The position numbers and the translations under genes were made by a program. A stretch of 64,000 bases of DNA, from NCBI GenBank assembly GCA_964447205.1, contig CAYUSB010000007.1, positions 62,001-126,000 on the forward strand. The letters are read 5' to 3'. Positions 34,124 through 43,229 of this stretch are shown here, piece by piece (position 1 is the stretch's first letter; each line of letters opens with the position of its first letter). The notes below the pieces were generated by a model that was given only the letters and a program-made list of their open reading frames with translations, was not told the DNA's origin and made no database searches. This DNA is from JAEUKH01 sp964447205 (GTDB lineage: Bacteria; Myxococcota_A; Polyangia; Polyangiales; Ga0077539).

Positions 34124-36049
34124 TCAGAAGATCACGCCGAGGATGGCCCGGAGGGTCTGGGCGTTGCTGAAGTCGAAGGCCGACAGCTCGCGGCCGGGGG
34201 CCCGCTCGTCTTCGCGGGGGCCGAGGCCCGCCATGGGGAAGAGGACTCCGTACTGGAGCGAGGCGAAGAAGCCCGGGGCGGGGAGCTCGCCGGCGGCTTG
34301 ATTGCGGAAGTTGGACATGTAGGTGAGCTCGGCGTTGAGCTCGATCCCGAGGTCGGCGTCGTTGCCGCGGGTCTGGACGAACGAGCTCGCCCGCGACCAG
34401 ATGGCCGAGGCCCGGCCGTAGAACCGGTCGCCTCGGGGGCTGTTGACGAAGGCGTACATCACGCCTGGGCGGAAGTAGTAGGCCCCCGAGACCTGGCGGA
34501 AGATCTGCCGCCACAGGATCATGTCGACCCGGTAGTCGGGGTGGAAGCGGAACAGGGTGTTGCTCGTGGCCCCGCCCCGCCGGGGGGCCAGGGCCCCGTT
34601 GTGGAAGTTGAGCCCCTCGAGGTCGCTGTCACCCGACGCAAACCCCGAGCGGAACTCAAGCTGCAAGCGGTTGTTGAGGAGCCGGTACTCGAACTCCAGG
34701 GCCCCGCCAAACTGCCGGATGTCGAGGTACCGGGGCTGGCCTCCGGGGCCTTCGCCCACCTGCGTGTTGACCCCGCCGAAGATGCCCGCGACCTCGAGCT
34801 CGATGCGGAAGCTGCGGTGCAGGATCTGGAGCCAGCCGTCGGCCACCACGGCCCAGGCGTCGCGGCGGATGAGGCCCCGGGCGTAGTCGAGGGTGGAGTT
34901 GCCGACGGTGCGCTGATCGCGCGACTCGGCCGAGCCGGTGGTGGCCCCCACCCCGGCGAACTCGCCCGAGAAGTCTTGCGCCCGGTAGAGGCCGTAGAGG
35001 CCTGTGTTGACCACGAGCTGGCCCCGGGCGAGGCGCTGGCGGGTTTCGGCCGGGTCGAGGCGTCGGCCGACGGCGATCCCGTACTGGCGCACGTCGTCGA
35101 GGGGGGTCACGTCGATGGGCTGCCCCTGGCCACTCTCGTAGCGCAGGCTCTGGGAGGTGGCCCCCGTCGAGGCGAAGTCATAGAAGCCCGCGATGAACAG
35201 CCGCAGCGAGCGGACGCGGGCGGCGTACATGATGCGGTCGACGTGGCTCTGGAAGTCGGAGTCGACCCCGTTGCCGGCGTTGGCCACGAGGCCGAGGCCC
35301 CACTGGGAGGGCATCCGGCCGAAGCGGATCTGCCCGAGGGTGGGGTTGGTCACCTCGGCCCAGGCCCGCGACACCATGACCCCGGGGGTGAGGGAGTTCT
35401 GCGGGGTGGGGCTGACCTGGGTCTGGGAGAAGGCCGTGATGGGAGCCCAGGGTGAGCCCACCCGGGTCCCGGCGAAATACCCCTGCGGGGTCGACCCCAT
35501 GATGTGGTTGTCGAAGACGTCAAACTGCGTGTGGATCGAGATCCCGTCGGTGATGTGGATCTCGGGGTTGAGCCGCAGGCGCATGTTGGCCATGGTCTGG
35601 CTGCCCGAGGTGCAGTCGATGGCGCCGCGGGCCGAACCCCCGATGGTCTGGGCGGCGCACAGGCCCGACAGGTCGTCGGTGCGCAGGGGGCGGACCCAGG
35701 GGAGGTTTCCGTTGGCGTAGGAGGCCCCGAGGCTCGGGTTGTCCCAGCCGAGGGTGAAGTCGTTTTGCAGCTCGGGGCGCACCCGGAGATACCCCCGCAG
35801 GGAGACCATACGGCTCACCCGGTCGAGGAGGTCGGTGGGGGCCGGGCGGGGCGTTCCTGGGGTGCCTGCGGGGCGCTCCTCGGGCACGCTGCTGGGGTCG
35901 CCCGCGGAGGCCGCTCCGGTGCGGGGCGCGGGGATCCCGGCGACCTCGGGGGGGGGAGGGTCGGCGGCGGCAGGGGAAGTCTGGGCGAGGGCCCCGGCGG
36001 GAAGGGCGAGAAGCGCCACCAGCAGGGGCGTCGAGGGAGAGCGGACCAA
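34124..36049 (-). CDS. TIGR04551-like outer-membrane protein
   Basis: The protein has 641 residues from a TTG at 36049, chosen because GGAGGT lies three bases upstream and it begins an ideal signal peptide (VRSPSTPLLVALLALPAGALAQ); an ATG at 36088 would add 13 residues. After a Pro/Ala linker, the body has alternating beta strands with aromatic residues (SLRGYLRVRPELQNDFTLGWDN, NMRLRLNPEIHITDGISIHTQFDVFDN, GQIRFGRMPSQWGLGLVANAGNGVDSDF, AIWSRASSFVQTRGNDADLGIELNAELTYMSNFR). It ends with Phe, as many beta-barrel proteins do. This matches the TIGR04551 family of myxobacterial outer-membrane proteins as I recall it. Cargo or function is unknown. Confidence 0.75.
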   Translation of the reverse strand: MVRSPSTPLLVALLALPAGALAQTSPAAADPPPPEVAGIPAPRTGAASAGDPSSVPEERPAGTPGTPRPAPTDLLDRVSRMVSLRGYLRVRPELQNDFTLGWDNPSLGASYANGNLPWVRPLRTDDLSGLCAAQTIGGSARGAIDCTSGSQTMANMRLRLNPEIHITDGISIHTQFDVFDNHIMGSTPQGYFAGTRVGSPWAPITAFSQTQVSPTPQNSLTPGVMVSRAWAEVTNPTLGQIRFGRMPSQWGLGLVANAGNGVDSDFQSHVDRIMYAARVRSLRLFIAGFYDFASTGATSQSLRYESGQGQPIDVTPLDDVRQYGIAVGRRLDPAETRQRLARGQLVVNTGLYGLYRAQDFSGEFAGVGATTGSAESRDQRTVGNSTLDYARGLIRRDAWAVVADGWLQILHRSFRIELEVAGIFGGVNTQVGEGPGGQPRYLDIRQFGGALEFEYRLLNNRLQLEFRSGFASGDSDLEGLNFHNGALAPRRGGATSNTLFRFHPDYRVDMILWRQIFRQVSGAYYFRPGVMYAFVNSPRGDRFYGRASAIWSRASSFVQTRGNDADLGIELNAELTYMSNFRNQAAGELPAPGFFASLQYGVLFPMAGLGPREDERAPGRELSAFDFSNAQTLRAILGVIF

Positions 36050-36163
36050 GGGACCTCCACGGAGCACCGGTGGCGCGGCATCACACACGCACAGGGGCGG
36101 CGGCGGGGTATCACGCAGCGGCGCGCAACGTCAACGCACCCGAAGAGGGCCCGAGGTCGATGC

Positions 36164-36192
36164 TTGACCCCGTCCGGGGTGTGGGGGATAGG
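36164..36192 (+). promoter_or_regulatory. Possible promoter for RNase J gene
   Basis: TTGACC (36164-36169) and GATAGG (36187-36192) are separated by 17 bases in the divergent intergenic region. The spacer holds CCCCGTCCGGGG, a short inverted repeat. The GTG start is 80 bases downstream. Confidence 0.4.
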
Positions 36193-36272
36193 TTGCGGCG
36201 CCCGTGGCGGCAGCAGCCCGCGTCCCTTCTCGATCGCGTGTGACGCCCACAATCACGGGAGAGAGGTAGCGC

Positions 36273-37916
36273 GTGTCGTACGTTCGCGTCGTCCCCCTCG
36301 GTGGCCTCGGCGAGGTCGGGATGAACTGCATGGCCATCGAATCCCCAGACGGGATCGTCGTGGTCGACTGTGGCATCACCTTCCCTTACGAGCACCGCGG
36401 GGTGGACATCATCCACCCCCTCTTCGACTACCTGGAAGACCGCGCCGACGAGCTCCTCGGGGTGGTCATCACCCACGGCCACGAAGATCACATCGGGGCC
36501 CTGCCCTACCTCCTGCGGAAGATTCCGGTCCCGGTGTACGCCCCGGCCTACGCCCTGCGCCTCATCCGCGAGCGGCTCAAGGAGTTTCCGGGCCTGCCCC
36601 ACGTCGACCTGCACGAGACCCGGCCCCGGCAGCGGTTTGAGCTCGGGCGGTATGTGGTCGAGCCCATCCGGGTCACCCACTCGATCCCCGACGCTACGGC
36701 CCTGGCCATCGATACCCCGGCGGGCAGGTTTGTCCACACGGGAGACTTCAAGCTCGAAGACGACCCCCTCGACGGCGAGGGCTACGACCGGGAGCGCTTC
36801 GAGGCCCTGGGCGACGCGGGGGTGTCCCTGCTCCTTTCCGACAGCACCAACATCGACCGGCCCGGACGGGCGGGGGCCGAGCGCCCCGTGGCCGAGGCCC
36901 TGCGTAGGCTCGTGGCCACCAAACGCCACCGGGTCGTGGTGGGGATCTTCCCCTCCAACGCCTACCGCCTCTCCTCGCTCGTGAAGGCCGCCGCGGCCAA
37001 CAACCGCAAGGTGTGCTTCCTCGGGCGGAGCGTACAAAACCACGCCCGGATCATCGCCGAGCTCGGTCGGCTCGGGCTGCGCCCCGACCTCGTGGTGTCC
37101 CCCGAGAGGGCCCGGGAGGTCCCGCGGAGCCAGCTCCTGGTGATCGCCTCGGGCACCCAGGGAGAGCCCCAGAGCGCCCTGGCCCGGCTGTCTCGGGCCG
37201 ACCACCCCCGGCTCACCCTCGAGGCCGGAGACACCATCGTCCTGTCGTCGCGGACCATCCCCGGCAACGAGGTGACCCTCTGGGAGCTTCTGTGCAACTT
37301 CGAGCGCCGGGGCCTCGACGTGCACTTCTCCGAGACCGACCCGGACATCCACGTGACGGGTCACGCCTGCCGCGACGAGCAGTCGCAGATGCTCGACTGG
37401 ATCCGCCCCCAGAGCTTCATCCCCGTCCACGGGACCTACCATCACCTGGCCCAACACGCCCGGCTCGCCAAGGCCCACAAGGTCCCCGACGTCCTGGTCT
37501 TGGAGAACGGCCAGACGGCCATCGTCGACACCGAGGGCCTCATGCCCGGGGCGGGGGTCCCGGTGGGTAGGGTGCATGTGGACAACGGGGTCGAGGTGCC
37601 CGACGAGATCTTGCGGGAGCGGGTGCTCCTGTCCGAGGTGGGGGTGGTGTTTGTCACCGTCCCCATCGACCGCGACGGGCGCCTCGCCGGGAGCGTCACC
37701 GTGGCCTCCCGGGGCATCGTGACCGAAGGGGGCCTCGGCTCGGCCGACGACGCCGCGGCCCGCCAGGTCGAGGCCGCCGTACGCGACACCTACGGCCGAG
37801 AGAACTCGCTCCTGTCCCTCGACCTCGTGCGCGAGACCGCCCGCCGGGCCGCCCGCAAGGTCTTCGGACGGGCCCAACGCAAGCCCCTCGTGGTCGTGGC
37901 CGTGGCCGAGGTGTAG
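36273..37916 (+). CDS. rnj: Ribonuclease J
   Basis: The protein has 547 residues with a GTG start and GAGAGAGG upstream. RNase J is a metallo-beta-lactamase/beta-CASP endo- and 5'-3' exoribonuclease in mRNA decay and rRNA maturation. It begins YVRVVPLGGLGEVGMNCMAIE, the family N-terminus. The zinc motif HGHEDH spans residues 68-73. VLDCGITFP, HTGDFKLEDDP and LLSDSTNIDRPGR follow in order, and the beta-CASP domain has GIFPSNAYRLSSLVKAA and SGTQGEPQSALARLS. HGTYHHLAQHARLA contributes the last metal His. The C-terminal domain of about 100 residues supports dimers. A single RNase J with no J1/J2 pair is seen here. Confidence 0.94.
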   Translation: MSYVRVVPLGGLGEVGMNCMAIESPDGIVVVDCGITFPYEHRGVDIIHPLFDYLEDRADELLGVVITHGHEDHIGALPYLLRKIPVPVYAPAYALRLIRERLKEFPGLPHVDLHETRPRQRFELGRYVVEPIRVTHSIPDATALAIDTPAGRFVHTGDFKLEDDPLDGEGYDRERFEALGDAGVSLLLSDSTNIDRPGRAGAERPVAEALRRLVATKRHRVVVGIFPSNAYRLSSLVKAAAANNRKVCFLGRSVQNHARIIAELGRLGLRPDLVVSPERAREVPRSQLLVIASGTQGEPQSALARLSRADHPRLTLEAGDTIVLSSRTIPGNEVTLWELLCNFERRGLDVHFSETDPDIHVTGHACRDEQSQMLDWIRPQSFIPVHGTYHHLAQHARLAKAHKVPDVLVLENGQTAIVDTEGLMPGAGVPVGRVHVDNGVEVPDEILRERVLLSEVGVVFVTVPIDRDGRLAGSVTVASRGIVTEGGLGSADDAAARQVEAAVRDTYGRENSLLSLDLVRETARRAARKVFGRAQRKPLVVVAVAEV

Positions 37917-37965
37917 AGCGCCTGGAATTTGCCGCGACCCCGTGCGCGGTGGCACAGCCCCTGGG

Positions 37966-38445
37966 ATGAGCGAGAGGCCCCCCCGCGCGTCCTGGGACGA
38001 GTACTTCATGAAGATCGCAGAGACCGTGGCCACCCGGGCCACCTGCGACCGCAAGCACGTCGGGGCCGTGATCGAACGGGGCCGGACCATCCTGGCCACG
38101 GGCTACAACGGCTCCATCCACGGCCTCGACCACTGCGACGAGGTCGGCCACATGATGGAAAACAACCACTGCGTCCGCACCATCCACGCCGAGGCCAACG
38201 CGGTCATCCAGGCGGCCCGCAACGGGGTCCGCATCGAGGAGGCCAGCATCTACGTCACGGCCTCGCCCTGCTGGCAGTGCTTCAAGATGATCGCCAACGC
38301 GGGCCTCAAGCGCGTGGTCTTCGGCGAGTTCTACCGCGACCCGAGGATCTTCGAGTTCGCCGAGCGCCTGGGCATCGCCCTCGTGCACCTGCAACGGCCC
38401 GACGGGGGACAGAGTATGTCTCCCGGGGGGTCCGGCGATGCTTGA
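37966..38445 (+). CDS. dCMP deaminase-family protein
   Basis: The protein has 159 residues. The ATG at 37966 is preferred because the start eight codons upstream is within GC-rich DNA lacking a ribosome-binding site. The cytidine/deoxycytidylate deaminase zinc motifs are present: HAE at 74-76 (IHAEANAVIQAA) and PCWQC with Cys-102 and Cys-105. CDRKHVGAVIERGRTILATGYNGSIHG is typical of ComEB/Dcd-like dCMP deaminases, which make dUMP for thymidylate synthesis. The C-terminus ends in a Ser/Gly-rich tail. The next gene, topoisomerase VI B, begins 45 bases later; both act on DNA metabolism, but a direct link is not implied. Confidence 0.9.
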   Translation: MSERPPRASWDEYFMKIAETVATRATCDRKHVGAVIERGRTILATGYNGSIHGLDHCDEVGHMMENNHCVRTIHAEANAVIQAARNGVRIEEASIYVTASPCWQCFKMIANAGLKRVVFGEFYRDPRIFEFAERLGIALVHLQRPDGGQSMSPGGSGDA

Positions 38446-38490
38446 CGGGTGTTCAGGTCTGGATCAGGTTCGGGCGACGAGGACACAGGG

Positions 38491-40722
38491 ATGACGACGA
38501 CGGACAAACTACCCGAATCACCCCCCGGGGCAGCCCCCACCGACGGGCTCCTGCCCGACCCCGGGGCGGCCCCCACGGCGGGCGACGGGACCACCGACAA
38601 GGCCCCCCGCCGGGCCACCGCCGAGGGGATGGCCACGCGCCAACGCGACATCTCCGTCAGCGAGTTCTTCACCAAAAACAGGCACCTCCTCGGCTTCGAC
38701 AACCCCGCCAAGGCGCTCCTCACGACCATCAAGGAGGCCGTCGACAACGCCCTCGACGCCTGCGAAGAGGCCGGGATCCTGCCGAGCCTGGAGGTCAGCA
38801 TCGAGGAGGTGAGCGACGGTCGGTACCGGGTCCGGGTCGAGGACAACGGCCCCGGCATCGTCAAGGAGCAGATCCCCAAGATCTTCGCCAAGCTCCTCTA
38901 CGGCTCGAAGTTTCACCGCCTGCGGCAGTCGCGGGGGCAGCAGGGCATCGGCATCTCCGCCGCGGGGATGTACGGCCAGCTCACCACCGGCAAGCCCGTG
39001 GTGGTCGTGTCCAAGATCGGCAAGGGGCGGCCCGCGTGGCGCCTCGAGGTCCGCATCGACAGCCGCACCAACACCCCCGAGGTCCTCAACAGAGACACCA
39101 ACACCACGGTGCCCTGGGACAAAGACCACGGGACCTCCGTCGAGATCGAGCTCACGGGTCTGTACCGCGGAGGGCGCACCAGCGTCGACGCGTACCTGGA
39201 GCAGACCGTGGTGGCCAACCCCCACCTCGAGCTCACCTACAAGCCCCCCCGGGGCAACCCCGTCCACTACCCCCGGGTGGCCGAGGAGCTCCCCCCCGAG
39301 GCCCAGGAGATCAAGCCCCACCCCCACGGGGTCGAGCTCGGGATGCTCCTCAAGATCTTGCAGGACGCCGGCAACCGGTCGGTCCGGCAGACCATGATCG
39401 AGGAGTTCTCGCGGGTCACGGGCCCCGTGGCCGACGAGATCTGCCGACGGGCGGGCGTGCCCCCCACCACCGTGGCCCCGCGGGTGACGGGCGAGCAGGC
39501 CGAGGCCATCCACGGGGTGATGGTGAGCTCCCACGCGCAACTGCCGCCCCAGAAGCGCTTCATGGCCCGGATGGGGCAGTCGACCAGCACCATCAAGGAC
39601 GAGCTCCTCGACGAGGGGACGGGCTTCAGCGCAGGCCTCGCCGAGGCCGTGGCCCGCACCGCCGGGATGGAGCCGGGCCTCAAGGCCAGGCTCGCCACCC
39701 CGAGCCAGATCGACAGGCTCTACGAGGCCCTGCGGGCCGTCCAGGTGAAGATCCTGCCTCCTCCGGCCACCTGCGTCGTGCCCGTGGGCGAGCCGCTCAT
39801 CGACAAGGGATTGTCCCGGCGCTTCGCGGCCGAGCTCATCGTGTCGCACACCCGGCCCCCCGCCGTGTACCGCGGAAACCCCTTCGTGGTCGAAGCCGGG
39901 ATCGCCTTCGGAGGCGACCTCTCCCGCGACTCGTCGGCCGAGGTCCTGCGCTTCGCCAACAGGGTTCCGCTGCTCTATCAGCCCCGGGCCTGCGCCATCA
40001 CCGAGGCCGTCCTGCGGGTCGATTGGAAGTCGTACGGGCTCCAGCAGCGGAAGGGCGAGCTCCCCGTCGGGCCCCTTGCCATCTTCGTGCACCTCGCGAG
40101 CGTGTGGGTGCCCTTCACGAGCGAGGCCAAGGAGGCCGTGGCCCACTACGAAGAGATCGTCCGAGAGATCCGGATGGCCCTGATGGAGTGCGGCCGAAAG
40201 CTCGGGGCCTGGGTCAAGGCCCAGCAGGCCGAGAAGTGGGAGGCCGAGCGCAAGAGCCTCTTCGAGAAGTACATCGCCGAGCTGTCGGTCTCGATCCACG
40301 CCATCACCGGGGTGCCCGAGGCCCGGGTCAAGGACGACTTCTACAGCGCCCTGCCCAACCACGTGCGCCTCACCGCGCCCAAGGACAAGACCCTTGACGA
40401 TGCCCCCGCGGAGGGCTCGGAGCCGGGCGAGGGGGAGGGCGGAGGCGAGGGGTCTGCGCAGGCCGCAGAGGCCGCGGAGGAGGCCCCTTCCGAGGCGGAG
40501 GCTCCGGCCGTGCCCGCTCCGAAGCCGGGGCCCAGGGGTCGGGGAGGGCAGCGCGGGGCGATGATGGAAGACCCCGACGACGCGGTGCAGTTGGGATTCG
40601 GGCCGGCCTTTGAAGACGTGACGCCCAATCAGTCGCGGCGGGTGAACGCCCCGCGGGTGGCCGAGGCGGCCCCCAAGCGGGTCACGATGTCGGCCCGTCG
40701 GGCCAAGGGAGGTGCAGCGTGA
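38491..40722 (+). CDS. top6B: DNA topoisomerase VI subunit B
   Basis: The protein has 743 residues. Subunit B is the GHKL ATPase of type IIB topoisomerase VI. The ATG at 38491 follows GAGG; a GTG at 38449 would extend it by 14 residues. After a disordered N-terminus of about 55 residues comes SVSEFFTKNRHLLGFDNPAKAL. The ATP site has the N-box KEAVDNALDA (Asn-86), DNGPGI at 118-123 and the SRGQQGIGISAAGMYGQLTTGKP lid. The helix-2-turn-helix and transducer region carry PPATCVVPVGE, YRGNPFVVEAGIAFGG and NRVPLLYQPRACAITEAV. The C-terminal 100 residues are Ala/Glu/Pro-rich. This enzyme is typical of Archaea and plants and uncommon in Bacteria. Its stop overlaps the subunit A start (GTGA). Confidence 0.95.
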   Translation: MTTTDKLPESPPGAAPTDGLLPDPGAAPTAGDGTTDKAPRRATAEGMATRQRDISVSEFFTKNRHLLGFDNPAKALLTTIKEAVDNALDACEEAGILPSLEVSIEEVSDGRYRVRVEDNGPGIVKEQIPKIFAKLLYGSKFHRLRQSRGQQGIGISAAGMYGQLTTGKPVVVVSKIGKGRPAWRLEVRIDSRTNTPEVLNRDTNTTVPWDKDHGTSVEIELTGLYRGGRTSVDAYLEQTVVANPHLELTYKPPRGNPVHYPRVAEELPPEAQEIKPHPHGVELGMLLKILQDAGNRSVRQTMIEEFSRVTGPVADEICRRAGVPPTTVAPRVTGEQAEAIHGVMVSSHAQLPPQKRFMARMGQSTSTIKDELLDEGTGFSAGLAEAVARTAGMEPGLKARLATPSQIDRLYEALRAVQVKILPPPATCVVPVGEPLIDKGLSRRFAAELIVSHTRPPAVYRGNPFVVEAGIAFGGDLSRDSSAEVLRFANRVPLLYQPRACAITEAVLRVDWKSYGLQQRKGELPVGPLAIFVHLASVWVPFTSEAKEAVAHYEEIVREIRMALMECGRKLGAWVKAQQAEKWEAERKSLFEKYIAELSVSIHAITGVPEARVKDDFYSALPNHVRLTAPKDKTLDDAPAEGSEPGEGEGGGEGSAQAAEAAEEAPSEAEAPAVPAPKPGPRGRGGQRGAMMEDPDDAVQLGFGPAFEDVTPNQSRRVNAPRVAEAAPKRVTMSARRAKGGAA

Positions 40723-41822
40723 GCAAGAGCGACGACCGCGACGAAGCGACCCTGAAGAAGATCCGCGACCTGGCCATGCAGGCCCTGGCCGACGTGCGGG
40801 CCGGGAAGAATCCGCAGCTCAGCATCCCCGTCCGGGCCCTGTCCAACGTGAGCTTCGACGCCCACGAGCGGGTGATTCGCCTCGGGGCCAACAAGCAGCA
40901 CCGGGCCTTCTTTCACTACAAGCAGGCCCGGCTCTTCATGCAGACCTTCCTCATCGCCGAGCGGTGCAAGAAGCTCATCGAGGCCGGGGCCACCACCAGC
41001 ATCCGCGACATCTACTACGACGCCAAGCACACCATCGCGGGCTCCAAGGAGAACACCTTCGACGACCAGTCCGAGAGCGACCCCATCATCGAGGACCTCG
41101 AGGTGACCATCGACGCCCTGCGCGAGGAGCTGCACCTGCGGGCGGAAAACCGTGGGGCCATGGTGGGGCCCATGACCATCGTCGACACGGGCGACACCAT
41201 CGACCTGCGGCGGATGGGCTCCGGGGGCTGGAGCGTGCCGAGCATCGTGGAGGACGGGCGGATCTCGTTTCGTAAGCACGAGGCCGAGTACGTGCTCTTC
41301 GTGGAGAAGGGCGCCGTCTGGTCGCGCCTCAACGAGGACAAGTACTGGCTGCACCACAAGTGCATCCTCATCCATGGGGGGGGCATGGCCGCCCGGGGCA
41401 CCCGCCGCCTCCTCCGCCGGATGAACGAAGAGCTCAACCTCCCGGTGTTTGTCATCACCGACAACGACCCCTGGGGCTTCTACATCTACTCCGTGATCAA
41501 GCAGGGGAGCATCAACCTCGCGTATGAGTCGATGCGGATGGCCGTGCCGCAGGCGAGGTTCCTCGGGGTGTCGAGCTTCGACCCCGAGCGCTTCGACTTC
41601 CCCCGCTCGGTGGCCATCGCCACCGAGGACGAGGACAAGCGCCGGGCCGAGCAGCTCCTGAAGTACGAGTGGTTCCAGTCGAAGGGCTGGCAGGCCGAGA
41701 TCAAGCAGATGATCAAGACCGAGAAGAAGTACGAGATCGAGGCCCTGTCGGCCAAGGGCATCCGGTACATCACCCAGCAGTACATCCCCCAGAAGATGGA
41801 GCAAAAGCTCTGGCTCGACTGA
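40719..41822 (+). CDS. top6A: DNA topoisomerase VI subunit A (Spo11-like)
   Basis: The protein has 367 residues with a GTG start overlapping subunit B. It makes the double-strand cut in type IIB topoisomerase VI. The 5Y-CAP part contains TTSIRDIYYDAKHTIAG; Tyr-99 or Tyr-100 is the DNA-linking residue. The Toprim metal site shows YVLFVEKGAVWSRL with the conserved Glu and FVITDNDPWGFYIYSVIKQGS with Asp-248 and Asp-250. The C-terminal segment (YEIEALSAKGIRYITQQYIPQKMEQKLWLD) matches archaeal Top6A. All key residues appear intact, so an active heterotetramer with subunit B is expected. Confidence 0.95.
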   Translation: MSKSDDRDEATLKKIRDLAMQALADVRAGKNPQLSIPVRALSNVSFDAHERVIRLGANKQHRAFFHYKQARLFMQTFLIAERCKKLIEAGATTSIRDIYYDAKHTIAGSKENTFDDQSESDPIIEDLEVTIDALREELHLRAENRGAMVGPMTIVDTGDTIDLRRMGSGGWSVPSIVEDGRISFRKHEAEYVLFVEKGAVWSRLNEDKYWLHHKCILIHGGGMAARGTRRLLRRMNEELNLPVFVITDNDPWGFYIYSVIKQGSINLAYESMRMAVPQARFLGVSSFDPERFDFPRSVAIATEDEDKRRAEQLLKYEWFQSKGWQAEIKQMIKTEKKYEIEALSAKGIRYITQQYIPQKMEQKLWLD

Positions 41823-41955
41823 TCCTCTGAGGCCGCCCCACCGCCGCGGCGCCCGGAGGCCCCGCTGGACGCGATGCCCCAGGAGGGCTTAGGAAGGTGG
41901 GCGCGGCTGGGCGTCGTGCCCCGTCGCAGTGGAGCACACCAACGATGGGGACGCG

Positions 41956-43191
41956 ATGACCACGGACGCACTCAACAACGCCAACCGCTACTTCGAACGG
42001 GCCGCCAAGGAGCTTGACCTCTCACACGACGTGGCCCTCCAGCTTCGCACACCGTTTCGTGAGGTCCGGGTCGAGCTCAACGTCCGCATGGACGACGGGA
42101 CCATCGGGACCTACGTGGGGTATCGGGTTCAGCACGACAACGCCCGGGGGCCCTTCAAGGGCGGGCTGCGTTACCACCACGAGGTCGACGCCCAGGAGGT
42201 CACCGCCCTGGCCCAACTCATGACCTGGAAGACGGCCGTGGCGGGGGTCCCCTTCGGCGGAGGCAAGGGCGGGATCCAGGTCGACGCCAACAAGATCAGC
42301 TTGATGGAGAAGGAGCGCCTCACCCGGGCCTTCGTCGACAAGATCCACGACATCGTGGGCGACCACACCGACATCCCCGCCCCGGACATGTACACGGGCC
42401 CGCAAGAGATGGGCTGGTTCTTCGACCAGTACTGCAAGTACCACGGGTACAAGCCCGGGGTCGTGACGGGCAAGCCCCTCGAGCTCGGGGGCTCCCAGGG
42501 GCGGGCCTCGGCCACGGGGCGCGGGTGCCTCTACGTCACCGAGGAGCTCTACGCCCACCTCGGCGAGCCCCTGGCCGGCAAGACCGTGGTGGTCCAGGGT
42601 TTTGGCAACGTCGGGGGTTGGGCGGCCCGCCTCTTCGAGGAGCAGGGGGCGAAGATCGTGGCCATCTCCGACCTCACCGGCGGGTACTACAACCCCGAAG
42701 GGATCGACGTAAAGGCGGCCCTGGCCCACGTGGCAGCCCACCGGACCCTGGAAGGGTTTGAGGCCCCCCAACGGGTCGACAACACCACCCTCCTCACCCT
42801 CCCGTGCGACGTCCTCGTGCCGGCGGCCCTCGGGGGGGTCATCACCGCGGAGGTGGCGAAGCAGATCCAGGCCCGGGTGATCGTCGAAGGAGCCAACGGC
42901 CCGACCACCCCTGACGCCGACGAGGTCCTCTTCGCCAAGGGGGTCCATGTCATCCCCGACATCCTGGCCAACGCAGGCGGGGTGACGGTGAGCTACTTCG
43001 AGTGGGTGCAAAACCTCCAGCACTATTACTGGGACGAGGCCCGGGTCAACGAAGAGCTCCGCCGGGTCTTGCGGGCGGCCTTCGCGGCCACCTGGGAGCA
43101 GAGCCGGAGCCGCAGGCTGGCCCTGCGGATGGGGGCGTACATCGTCGGGGTCGGGCGGGTCTTCACAGCCACCCGGCTGCGGGGTCTGTAG
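41956..43191 (+). CDS. gdhA: Glu/Leu/Phe/Val-type dehydrogenase (probable NAD glutamate dehydrogenase)
   Basis: The protein has 411 residues; the ATG at 41956 (MTTDALNNANRYF) is chosen over an upstream codon because it starts at the usual family position. It catalyses reversible oxidative deamination of glutamate to 2-oxoglutarate. Signatures are RGPFKGGLRYHHEVD, PFGGGKGGI (catalytic Lys), PAPDMYTGPQEMGWFFDQY, ASATGRGC, the Rossmann motif VVVQGFGNVGGWAA, and VEGANGPTTPDADEV. The length of about 410 fits the NAD-linked hexameric enzymes (RocG/GudB class). The stop codon lies in a perfect bidirectional terminator stem. It is transcribed after topoisomerase VI with a 133-base gap. Confidence 0.92.
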   Translation: MTTDALNNANRYFERAAKELDLSHDVALQLRTPFREVRVELNVRMDDGTIGTYVGYRVQHDNARGPFKGGLRYHHEVDAQEVTALAQLMTWKTAVAGVPFGGGKGGIQVDANKISLMEKERLTRAFVDKIHDIVGDHTDIPAPDMYTGPQEMGWFFDQYCKYHGYKPGVVTGKPLELGGSQGRASATGRGCLYVTEELYAHLGEPLAGKTVVVQGFGNVGGWAARLFEEQGAKIVAISDLTGGYYNPEGIDVKAALAHVAAHRTLEGFEAPQRVDNTTLLTLPCDVLVPAALGGVITAEVAKQIQARVIVEGANGPTTPDADEVLFAKGVHVIPDILANAGGVTVSYFEWVQNLQHYYWDEARVNEELRRVLRAAFAATWEQSRSRRLALRMGAYIVGVGRVFTATRLRGL

Positions 43192-43229
43192 CCCCGACGG
43201 GGCCGCGGGGAGGGCTCCCGGGGCTACAG
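43186..43229. terminator. Bidirectional terminator with stop codons in both arms
   Basis: CTGTAGCCCCG (43186-43196) pairs perfectly with CGGGGCTACAG (43219-43229), an 11-bp stem with a 22-base loop. The TAG stop of the dehydrogenase and the TAG stop of the convergent gene both lie inside the stem. Confidence 0.7.

Noticed and set aside
31802..35455. Plus-strand open frame of 1217 codons
   Set aside because: Runs antisense through radA, enoyl-CoA hydratase and part of the outer-membrane protein gene, all with clear motifs.
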